Source: Clostridia bacterium
Lineage (GTDB): Bacteria > Bacillota > Clostridia > Oscillospirales > Acutalibacteraceae
NCBI GenBank assembly: GCA_017623615.1
Contig: JAGAOT010000013.1
Span: forward strand, 102,254-166,253
Length of the DNA: 64,000 nt
Direction: 5' to 3'
A program made the translations under genes and the position numbers. Every line of letters starts with the position of its first letter. Position 1 is the stretch's first letter. The notes beneath the pieces were generated by a model. That model was not told the DNA's origin and did no database searches. It saw only the letters and a list, made by a program, of their open reading frames with translations. Positions 7,663 to 13,631 of the stretch are shown piece after piece.

Positions 7663-8784
7663 CTATCTTACTCTTTTTCCCTTAACAAAAACAGCTTTTA
7701 TCTGTGAAAAATCTTCAGATAAAATAAGCAAATCGGCGTTCTTGCCAACCTCTATGCTGCCGGTGATTTTGTCAACTCCTATTGCGCGTGCGGGGTTGAT
7801 TGTAACCGATTTTATTGCGTGCTTAAGCGGTATTCCGAAAGAAATCAGATTTTGAAATTCTTCAAAAAGATTTGTTGCGCTGCCTGCAAGGGTGCCGTCT
7901 TCAAGCCTTGCTGCTCCCTTTTTGATAACGCGTTGACCGCCGAGGGTGTATTCGCCGTCCGCAAGCCCCGCCGCCATCATAGCGTCGATTATAACAACCG
8001 TTCTGTCCTCGCCGAGAGCATTGAATGTTATTCGCAGGGTAGGCGGGCAGATGTGAATGCCGTCGCAGATGAGCTCTGCGTTAACATTGCCGCTGTCAAG
8101 CACGGCGCCTACCATTCCCGCTTCGCGCGATGTCAGTCCGTTCATTGCGTTATAAAGATGCGTTGCGTGGCTTATTCCGCATTCAATGGCTGCTTTACCC
8201 TGAGCATAGTCAGCAGTTGTGTGCGCCGCAGAAACGGTGCAAATGCCTTTAGCTTTATTTATAAATTTATGAGCGTCAGGCATTTCGGGCGCAATGTCAA
8301 CAAGCTTAACCGGGCATATCGCATTCAGTTCGCTGAAAACTTCAAAATCAGGGTTGAGGATATGCTCCTCTGCCTGCGCTCCTTTTTTGGCGGGTGAAAT
8401 AAAGGGACCCTCCATGTTTATTCCGTGAATATAAGCGCCGTTTTCCTTGCCCATTGAATCCGCAACATATTTAAAGCAGCTTTTGAGCATTGCGACGGGC
8501 AGAGTCATCGTTGTAGGGCAGAAGGACGTAATTCCGTTTTGAGCAAGCCATTCGCTCATTTTAAGCGCTGCATCCTCTTTGCCGCTTGTAACATCCGACA
8601 TGTTGCAGCCGTGAATGTGAATGTCGATAAATCCGGGCAAAACAACGCATCCGCTGAAATCTTCTCCGACGCAATCGGTCTTTTGAAGTGATTTAATAAT
8701 TTCGCCTTCAATTTCTATATCTGTCTTTTCGGGAGTGAAATCCTTGCCGTAAACCACGGCGTTTTTAATAATCAATGTGGTCAC
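7663..8784 (-). CDS. nagA: N-acetylglucosamine-6-phosphate deacetylase
   Basis: A 373-residue amidohydrolase of the NagA family, which converts GlcNAc-6-phosphate to glucosamine-6-phosphate and acetate in amino-sugar catabolism and wall recycling. Visible family marks are the metal-binding FIDIHIHG (His56, His58), NMEGPF with Glu125, the HTTADY segment, THLYNAMNG, GDGIHI-type sequence (CDGIHICP) and IDAMMAAG with the catalytic Asp. Length is as expected. It lies downstream of acpP but is separated from it by a terminator, so it is probably transcribed from its own promoter; TATAAT on the minus strand near 8795 is a candidate -10. No nagB or PTS gene is adjacent. The assignment is firm. Confidence 0.95.
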   Translation of the reverse strand: MTTLIIKNAVVYGKDFTPEKTDIEIEGEIIKSLQKTDCVGEDFSGCVVLPGFIDIHIHGCNMSDVTSGKEDAALKMSEWLAQNGITSFCPTTMTLPVAMLKSCFKYVADSMGKENGAYIHGINMEGPFISPAKKGAQAEEHILNPDFEVFSELNAICPVKLVDIAPEMPDAHKFINKAKGICTVSAAHTTADYAQGKAAIECGISHATHLYNAMNGLTSREAGMVGAVLDSGNVNAELICDGIHICPPTLRITFNALGEDRTVVIIDAMMAAGLADGEYTLGGQRVIKKGAARLEDGTLAGSATNLFEEFQNLISFGIPLKHAIKSVTINPARAIGVDKITGSIEVGKNADLLILSEDFSQIKAVFVKGKRVR

Positions 8785-8805
8785 CTCGCGACTTAATTAT
8801 AGTCA

Positions 8806-8834
8806 AAAACCGCAGCCGTTAAGCTGCGGTTTGC
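8806..8834 (-). terminator. Terminator after acpP
   Basis: On the minus strand, AACCGCAGC pairs with GCTGCGGTT and is followed by TTTTGAC, ten bases past the acpP stop. Confidence 0.85.
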
Positions 8835-8844
8835 AATGATATTT

Positions 8845-9072
8845 TCAGATGCGGTCCTCAATGTAAACAACAAGGTCGCCGACTGTCTTAATCTTGTCAA
8901 GTGCTTCGTCGGAAAGCTCAATGTCAAACTCGTCTTCGATTGACATAGCAAGGTCAACAAGGTCAAGGCTGTCTGCGCCGAGGTCGCCTGTAATTGATGA
9001 GCCTTCGGAAATAATGCTTTCGTCAACTTCGAGCTGCTCGCTGATAATCTTTTTGATTTTTTCAAATACCAT
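8845..9072 (-). CDS. acpP: Acyl carrier protein
   Basis: A 75-residue acidic protein carrying the phosphopantetheine attachment motif GADSLD with Ser35. It shuttles acyl chains as thioesters during fatty acid synthesis in the cytoplasm. ATG at 9072 is preceded on the minus strand by AAAGGAG; longer in-frame starts upstream lack a ribosome binding site. The leader contains a small hairpin, GTTTCC/GGAAAC around 9100-9115. It is a single-gene unit here, away from the fab genes, with promoter and terminator both visible. Confidence 0.95.
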   Translation of the reverse strand: MVFEKIKKIISEQLEVDESIISEGSSITGDLGADSLDLVDLAMSIEDEFDIELSDEALDKIKTVGDLVVYIEDRI

Positions 9073-9124
9073 TTCTGTTTCTCCTTTAATGTTTGATTGT
9101 TTCCCCCCGGAAACCACAATATAA

Positions 9125-9153
9125 ATATTATGGGTTAATGAGCGTTTTGTCAA
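9125..9153 (-). promoter_or_regulatory. Sigma-A promoter of acpP
   Basis: On the minus strand a perfect TTGACA (9153-9148) is followed after 17 bases by TAATAT (9130-9125). Confidence 0.8.
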
Positions 9154-9173
9154 TAGCTATTTTCAAAAAATCG

Positions 9174-9203
9174 GGAATATTCGCAAAATGTTTACCGATA
9201 ATA
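9174..9203 (+). promoter_or_regulatory. Possible forespore (sigma-G-like) promoter of spoVAE
   Basis: GGAATA (9174-9179), 17 bases, then GATAATA (9197-9203) resembles the sigma-G pattern TGAATA and CATnnTA, with one mismatch in each element. The predicted start point falls very close to the ribosome binding site, which argues against it. Confidence 0.35.
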
Positions 9204-9222
9204 GTAAAAAGGAATGATGATT

Positions 9223-9588
9223 ATGGAAATATTGCTTGACTTGCTCAAGGCGTTTGCGGTTGGCGGGGCTATTTGCCTTATAGGCCAGATTTTGATTGAC
9301 ACAACAAAGCTTACGCCGGGGCGCATACTTGTTTTGTTTGTTGTTGCGGGCGTGGTGCTGACCGCTCTCGGGCTTTATGAGCCGCTTGAAAAGTGGGCGG
9401 GCGCGGGAGCAACCGTTCCTTTGACGGGCTTTGGCTATGCTTTGGCAAAGGGAACGGAAAAAGCAATAGCCGAGCAGGGGATAAGAGGAATTTTAACCGG
9501 AGCATTCACAGCGGCTTCTGCCGGGGTGACTGCCGTGATTCTCTGCGGCATTATAGCTTCGTTCATTGCAAAGCCTAAGGAAAAGTGA
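9223..9588 (+). CDS. spoVAE: Stage V sporulation protein AE (SpoVAEb type)
   Basis: A ~121-residue integral membrane protein of the SpoVA family, which forms the dipicolinic acid channel of the spore inner membrane. The sequence is Gly/Ala/Leu-rich with about four hydrophobic helices and the characteristic stretch LTPGRILVLFVVAGVVL followed by WAGAGATVPLTGFG. Three in-frame ATGs lie at 9214, 9217 and 9223; the last is preferred because AAAAGG at 9207-9212 is then at normal spacing. Unusually, no spoVAC or spoVAD lies next to it, so the partners must be elsewhere. It is divergent from acpP. The family assignment is firm; the C/E subfamily is judged from memory. Confidence 0.88.
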   Translation: MEILLDLLKAFAVGGAICLIGQILIDTTKLTPGRILVLFVVAGVVLTALGLYEPLEKWAGAGATVPLTGFGYALAKGTEKAIAEQGIRGILTGAFTAASAGVTAVILCGIIASFIAKPKEK

Positions 9589-9676
9589 AATACACGCAAA
9601 AACATTACACTTTAAATGATATGTATTTTTGCGGCTTTGTCAACGAGGATTTTACCGAATTAATAAAATCTTAAAA

Positions 9677-9710
9677 AAATCCCCGCCCAAACGGACGGGG
9701 AAAAGCTTTT
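9677..9710 (-). terminator. Terminator of the small Cys-tailed peptide gene
   Basis: On the minus strand CCCCGTCC pairs with GGGCGGGG across a short loop and is followed by a run of seven T, just past the stop at 9714. Confidence 0.8.
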
Positions 9711-9713
9711 TGA

Positions 9714-9875
9714 TTATGCTTCGCAGCAGGAGCAGGAAACGTAGTTTTCTTCGCAGTCTGCAGCCTGATTCTTCTTGTCGAGGAACTTTTTAACTGCAAA
9801 ATAAATGCCTGCGGCAACGCCTGCAACGGCAACAACAATGCCGACAATTTTGAGAACTTTTTTAACGCAATCCAT
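9714..9875 (-). CDS. Small membrane peptide with Cys-rich tail (53 residues)
   Basis: A 53-codon frame starts at ATG 9875 and ends at TAA 9714-9716. A strong GGGAGGTAATTC ribosome binding site precedes it and a rho-independent terminator follows, so it looks like a real monocistronic gene. The peptide begins MDCVKKVLK, continues with one hydrophobic Gly/Ala/Val helix (about residues 10-28), a basic stretch (VKKFLDKKNQ) and ends in an acidic Cys-rich tail, CEENYVSCSCCEA. Four of its five cysteines are in the last 13 residues, a plausible metal- or disulfide-forming tail. I do not recognise a named family, and the function is unknown. Confidence 0.75.
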   Translation of the reverse strand: MDCVKKVLKIVGIVVAVAGVAAGIYFAVKKFLDKKNQAADCEENYVSCSCCEA

Positions 9876-9947
9876 TATGAATTACCTCCCAAGCTTTATT
9901 TACAAGAAAATTATAGCTTAAACATCAAAGATTGTCAATAACTTAAT

Positions 9948-9980
9948 AACCGTGGTCATAAAAAATTTACAACCACGGTC
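9948..9980 (-). terminator. Inverted repeat downstream of rpsT
   Basis: ACCGTGGT (9948-9955) and ACCACGGT (9973-9980) form an eight-base stem about 30-60 bases beyond the rpsT stop. There is no strong U-run, so it may end or stabilise the message. Confidence 0.45.
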
Positions 9981-10008
9981 ATTGAGTAATTTTTAAATTG
10001 TTGATAGC

Positions 10009-10260
10009 TTATTTAACAAGCTGAGCGAGAGCTGACTTCTTGTGAGCAGCGTTGTTCTTGTGGATAAGACCCTTAGCCGCAGCCTGGTCAACCTTCTTGA
10101 TAGCGTCTCTCACGAGTGCATTTGCTTCGGGAGCATTTGCTTCAACAGCTGCATGAGCCTTTTTGATAGCGGTTTTGAGAGCTGTGTTGCGTGACTTGTT
10201 TCTTGCAGCTCTTGTCTTGTTAACGATAACTCTCTTTTTAGCTGACTTAATATTGGGCAT
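10009..10260 (-). CDS. rpsT: 30S ribosomal protein S20
   Basis: An 83-residue, very basic, Lys/Ala-rich helical protein beginning MPNIKSAKKRV with the typical RNKSR and KGLIHKN segments. It binds 16S rRNA early in 30S assembly. ATG at 10260 was chosen because GAAGGAGGTG precedes it on the minus strand; an upstream in-frame ATG would add residues not found in the family. It is divergent from gpr, an arrangement often seen in Firmicutes. Confidence 0.97.
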   Translation of the reverse strand: MPNIKSAKKRVIVNKTRAARNKSRNTALKTAIKKAHAAVEANAPEANALVRDAIKKVDQAAAKGLIHKNNAAHKKSALAQLVK

Positions 10261-10290
10261 AACGACACCTCCTTCTTCATACAGGCAATT

Positions 10291-10319
10291 ATGATAACAC
10301 ATTTTTTCAATAATTGCAA
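10291..10319 (-). promoter_or_regulatory. Promoter of rpsT
   Basis: Minus strand TTGCAA (10319-10314), 17 bases, then TATCAT (10296-10291), with a TG extended -10 element one base upstream of it. Confidence 0.7.
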
Positions 10320-10399
10320 GAAGTTTTTGAAAAATGTTTTTAGTTTTTGCAACTAATATTACTATATTGCGAGAAAAAAATCAAGAGGAAAATGAAAAT

Positions 10400-11272
10400 A
10401 TGAATTTAAGAACAGATTTGGCGCTTGAAAGATGCGAGATTTTGGGCAAAAAAGCAATTAACGGCGTTGAAATTGAAAGCTTTAACGCAACAAAAGCAAA
10501 GGTTACGCGAATTGATGTTTTGAATTCCGACGGCGAGGAGGCTGTCGGAAAGCCGATTGGCAGATATGTTACGGTTGAAGTGACTCCGTTTGCAAAGCAT
10601 GCGCAGTTTATTGATGACAGCCTGGAAGCGGTTGTTAACGAGATACGCAGGATTATTCCGAAAAACGGAAGTGCTCTTATTGCCGGTTTAGGCAACACGC
10701 GGATAACGCCCGATGCGCTCGGCCCGAAATGCGCTTCCATGATTTTCGCGACCCGCCACATAACGGGAGAGCTGCTGAAATCAACGGGTCTGTCAAATTT
10801 GAGGTGTGTTAGTGCGGTTTCAACGGGTGTTCTCGGCGAAACGGGAGCGGAAGCGGGCGAAATAATAAAAGGCGTTGTAAAAATGCTCAAGCCCGATTTT
10901 GTCATAACCGTGGATGCCCTTGCGGCGCGCAATGTTGAAAGGCTCGGAACGACAATTCAAATGTGCAACACGGGGATTGTGCCGGGGTCGGGCGTAGGCA
11001 ATGCAAGGCAGGAGATAAGTGAAAAAACCGTCGGAGTGCCTGTTATATCAATCGGAGTGCCTACGGTGGTTGATGCCGCAACGCTTATTATGGACTGCGT
11101 GGGGCTTGACGGCGACGAGGAAATGATAGCGGAGCACACGGGCGGACTTTTTGTTACCCCGCGTGAGGTGGATTTGATGATAGAACGCGCTTCAAAGCTC
11201 ACTTCGCTTGCCATAAACTGCGCTTTGCAGCCTGATATCAGCCCCGAGGACATGCTTATTTTGACTGCCTGA
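10400..11272 (+). CDS. gpr: Germination protease (spore protease GPR)
   Basis: A 290-residue protease of family A25 that degrades small acid-soluble spore proteins at germination. ATG at 10400 follows AGAGGA and places the conserved RTDLALE segment only four residues from the N terminus. Conserved blocks IAGLGNTRITPDALGP, the DALAAR region, QMCNTGIVPGSGVGNAR and VPTVVDAATL are all present. In Bacillus the zymogen has a longer pro-segment cut just before the RTDLA region; here almost nothing precedes it. It is a single-gene unit ending in a terminator. A sigma-F/G promoter is expected upstream, but I could not make a convincing call. Confidence 0.93.
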   Translation: MNLRTDLALERCEILGKKAINGVEIESFNATKAKVTRIDVLNSDGEEAVGKPIGRYVTVEVTPFAKHAQFIDDSLEAVVNEIRRIIPKNGSALIAGLGNTRITPDALGPKCASMIFATRHITGELLKSTGLSNLRCVSAVSTGVLGETGAEAGEIIKGVVKMLKPDFVITVDALAARNVERLGTTIQMCNTGIVPGSGVGNARQEISEKTVGVPVISIGVPTVVDAATLIMDCVGLDGDEEMIAEHTGGLFVTPREVDLMIERASKLTSLAINCALQPDISPEDMLILTA

Positions 11273-11292
11273 TTCAAGTCAGGCAGTTTTGT
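11262..11292 (+). terminator. Terminator after gpr
   Basis: ACTGCCTGA pairs with TCAGGCAGT around TTCAAG and is followed by a T-rich run; the stem overlaps the stop codon. Confidence 0.9.
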
Positions 11293-11411
11293 TTTTTATT
11301 AAAATTCAACATGTTGTGGTCGAAAAAAGTGTCGACACAAGCGAATTAAAATTCTCTGTAAAAAAACATTGAAATTTATCGAAAAAAATTGATTTTTTTG
11401 AAAAAAAACAC

Positions 11412-11440
11412 TTGTAATTATCGGAAGTTCAAGTTATAAT
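11412..11440 (+). promoter_or_regulatory. Sigma-A promoter of the division/wall cluster
   Basis: TTGTAA (11412-11417), 17 bases, then a perfect TATAAT (11435-11440), upstream of mraZ. The expected start point is near 11447. Confidence 0.85.
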
Positions 11441-11442
11441 AA

Positions 11443-11475
11443 GGGTACTAATGGGGCTCAAAGGGAACGAAAGGG
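11443..11475 (+). promoter_or_regulatory. MraZ operator: four GGG boxes at 10-base spacing
   Basis: AAGGG or ATGGG boxes start a GGG triplet at 11443, 11453, 11463 and 11473, exactly one helical turn apart, beginning right after the -10 element. MraZ of other bacteria binds several TGGG-type repeats at 10-base spacing just downstream of its own promoter, so this is the probable autoregulatory operator. Three repeats are usual; four are visible here. Confidence 0.75.
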
Positions 11476-11503
11476 TAAAAATCCGCAGAAAGGAGGATGC
11501 GCC

Positions 11504-11962
11504 GTGTCAACACTCAACGGAAAAGAAACCAGAAAATTTGACCAAGTTAACAGAATGCCGCTTCCTCCGAAATTCAGGAAAGGGCTTGGCGACGATATCG
11601 TCATTCTCAAGTCAATCCACAAGGAACCCTGCCTTGTTCTCTTTTCGGAAGAAGGATGGGATGATTTTACGGATATCGTGCTATCTTCTTTTGACGGCGA
11701 GCATCAGGCAGATGCGCAAAGAAAGCTTGCCAACAGAAGCGACACCGTTACTCCCGATAAATCCGGCAGAATTTCAATCAAGGATGATTTCAAAGCCTAT
11801 GCTTCTCTCGGCGATGAAGTTCTTGCAGTCGGTCTTACGGACAGGGTTGAGCTGTGGAATCCCGCCACTTGGGAAGAATGGTACGGCACCAAGTCAAGCG
11901 ATGAGGATGACGGCGACTTCTTCAAGGGTGTTCCTTACAGCAGACCGAGGAGAAAGGTATGA
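11504..11962 (+). CDS. mraZ: Transcriptional regulator MraZ
   Basis: A 152-residue protein of the MraZ/AbrB-like swapped-hairpin fold, first gene of the division and cell wall cluster. Two half-domains can be seen: the N-terminal KFDQVNRMPLPPKFR and the C-terminal DKSGRISIKDDFKAYA followed by RVELWNPATWEEW. It forms ring oligomers that bind repeats in the leader of its operon and usually repress it. The start is GTG at 11504 behind AGGAGG; an alternative longer frame in this region is out of phase and not family-like. The first half-domain departs from the usual D-x-K-GR signature, reading DQVNRM. It overlaps rsmH by four bases. Confidence 0.93.
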   Translation: MSTLNGKETRKFDQVNRMPLPPKFRKGLGDDIVILKSIHKEPCLVLFSEEGWDDFTDIVLSSFDGEHQADAQRKLANRSDTVTPDKSGRISIKDDFKAYASLGDEVLAVGLTDRVELWNPATWEEWYGTKSSDEDDGDFFKGVPYSRPRRKV

Positions 11963-12894
11963 GCATGAAAGAAGCTTCGTTTCACCACATACCCGTGCTT
12001 TTTCAGGAAAGCATCGATTCGCTGAACATAAAGCCCGACGGAATTTATGTTGACTGCACTTCGGGCGGCGGGGGGCATTCAAGTGCCATTGCAAAACAGC
12101 TTAAAGGCGGCAGATTGATTTCGATTGACCGCGACCCGCAGGCGATTGAAATCCTCAAAGAAAGGCTTTTGCCTTTCGGATGCGTAACACTTGTTCACGA
12201 TAACTTTTTTAACATAAAAAGCATTCTCGCGTCGCTCGGCATAAGCGGCGTTGACGGTATACTTGCTGACCTCGGAGTCAGCTCACATCAGCTTGATGAG
12301 CCGTCAAGAGGCTTTTCGTTTCACCACGATGCTCCGCTTGATATGCGAATGAGCCTTGAAGGCATAAGCGCGGCGCAGGCGGTTAATACGCTGTCACAGG
12401 ATGAACTTAGAAAAATAATTTTTGAATACGGCGAAGAAAAGTTTGCTCCGTCGATTGCCAAAGCGATTGTCAGAGAAAGGGCGATAAAGCCCATTGAAAC
12501 AACCGTTGAGCTTGCGGAGATAATCAAATCTGCAATGCCCGCGGCGGCAAGGCGCGACGGTCACCCCGCAAGAAGAACGTTTCAGGCAATAAGAATTTAT
12601 GTTAACGGTGAGCTTGACGGTCTCGGCAATGCGGTGGAGGATATGTTTGACTGCCTCAACAAGGGCGGCAGGCTTAGCGTGATAACCTTCCATTCGCTTG
12701 AGGACAGAACAATCAAGCGTGAGTTTGCCGAATTTGCCAAGGGCTGCACCTGCCCCAAGAATTTTCCCGTATGCGTTTGCGGCAACACGCCGAGAGCAAA
12801 GGTGCTTAAAGCCGTTGCTCCGGGTAAAAACGAACTTTCCGATAATAACAGAAGCCGAAGCGCGAGGCTGCGCACGGCTGAAAAATTAGTTTGA
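11959..12894 (+). CDS. rsmH: 16S rRNA (cytosine-1402-N4)-methyltransferase
   Basis: A 311-residue SAM-dependent methyltransferase (MraW/RsmH) that methylates C1402 in the ribosomal P site. Family marks are HIPVLFQE at the N terminus, VDCTSGGGGHS (SAM site), DLGVSSHQLDEP.RGFSF, DMRM and the C-terminal RSARLR. It starts at ATG 11959, overlapping the mraZ stop; an ATG two codons later is also possible. It is the conserved second gene of the cluster. Confidence 0.97.
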   Translation: MSMKEASFHHIPVLFQESIDSLNIKPDGIYVDCTSGGGGHSSAIAKQLKGGRLISIDRDPQAIEILKERLLPFGCVTLVHDNFFNIKSILASLGISGVDGILADLGVSSHQLDEPSRGFSFHHDAPLDMRMSLEGISAAQAVNTLSQDELRKIIFEYGEEKFAPSIAKAIVRERAIKPIETTVELAEIIKSAMPAAARRDGHPARRTFQAIRIYVNGELDGLGNAVEDMFDCLNKGGRLSVITFHSLEDRTIKREFAEFAKGCTCPKNFPVCVCGNTPRAKVLKAVAPGKNELSDNNRSRSARLRTAEKLV

Positions 12895-12930
12895 TTTTGA
12901 TTTAAAGTAACAGAAAGGAGGAAGAGGAAA

Positions 12931-13422
12931 ATGGCTGAATATAACCGCAGCGAAGCATATGACCTTTCGCTGTATAACATGCCGGCATTTAAGCCTGCCG
13001 CGGACAGAGAAACAACCGCTCCGAAAAGGCAGCCTGCCAAAAGACCTGCAAGCGCGGAACAAATAAGAAAAGCGGCCGTTGCCTCTGCCCTGCGTTCTGT
13101 TAAACTGTTTTTTGTTTCTGCAGTTTTGATTTTGCTTTTCGGCTCCGTTCTTTTGTCAAAGGTGAGTCTTGTCAGACTTGAAAAAGAAGCGGGCGAGTGG
13201 GAGGTCAAAATCAGCGAAGCTGAAGCGGAGAATACAAGGCTTGTTATGCAGCTAAACTCAACCGTTTCTCTTGAAAAGGTTGATGCATATGCGGTTTCTG
13301 CGTTGGGTATGCATAAGCTTGAGCGCTGCCAAATTCACTACTTCGAGGACAGGGATGGCGACGAGGTGGTTGTGGCAGGCGGAAAAGCTGTAACGGATAA
13401 AGGTGAAAAAGCAGCCGGCTGA
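12931..13422 (+). CDS. ftsL: Cell division protein FtsL-like
   Basis: A 163-residue bitopic membrane protein in the FtsL position, between rsmH and a division-type PBP. It has a ~57-residue cytoplasmic tail rich in Ala, Lys and Pro, one transmembrane helix (about residues 58-76), then an extracytoplasmic coiled coil (about 80-115) ending LGMHKLE, similar to other FtsL/DivIC proteins. It is expected to bind DivIB/FtsQ and activate the septal synthase. AAGGAGG lies nine bases before the ATG. FtsL is poorly conserved, so the assignment rests on topology and position. A hairpin overlaps its stop codon. Confidence 0.85.
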   Translation: MAEYNRSEAYDLSLYNMPAFKPAADRETTAPKRQPAKRPASAEQIRKAAVASALRSVKLFFVSAVLILLFGSVLLSKVSLVRLEKEAGEWEVKISEAEAENTRLVMQLNSTVSLEKVDAYAVSALGMHKLERCQIHYFEDRDGDEVVVAGGKAVTDKGEKAAG

Positions 13423-13441
13423 AAAGCGGCGGCTTTTTCTC
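13408..13441 (+). terminator. Hairpin with T-run at the end of ftsL
   Basis: AAAAGCAGCCG pairs with CGGCGGCTTTT (one mismatch), followed by TTTCT. It may be a partial terminator or attenuator between ftsL and the PBP gene. Confidence 0.55.
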
Positions 13442-13489
13442 TCTGATTGCGGAATATTGCAAACTTAAACCCGCATATATTTAAAATGT

Positions 13490-13596
13490 TATAATCAAGG
13501 CTGTCTCAATTTTGGCGGATGCAGAAAATCAGTTTCCGGCGGCTCGGTTTGCCGGGAATACGGATTTTGCATGCTGATTGAGGCGGCATCTTTTTA
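13490..13596 (+). other. Promoter-like -10 and long stem-loop leader before spoVD
   Basis: A TATAAT (13490-13495) without a good -35 is followed by a long imperfect hairpin. Outer arms are TCTCAAT (13504-13510) with ATTGAGG (13577-13583), middle arms AAAATC (13525-13530) with GATTTT (13563-13568), and the inner stem is CCGGC with GCCGG (13536-13555). It ends in ATCTTTTTA. It could be an attenuator or a protein-binding leader of the PBP gene. Pairing was seen by eye only. Confidence 0.45.
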
Positions 13597-13631
13597 TTAA
13601 TTGATAAAATGATTACAAGGAGGAAGCTGTT

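Noticed and set aside
7819-8397. 192-codon + strand frame opposite nagA
   Set aside because: Antisense shadow of nagA with no initiation signal and an implausible composition.
11451-12053. 200-codon frame overlapping mraZ
   Set aside because: Out of phase with mraZ, begins inside the operator, and has no family resemblance.
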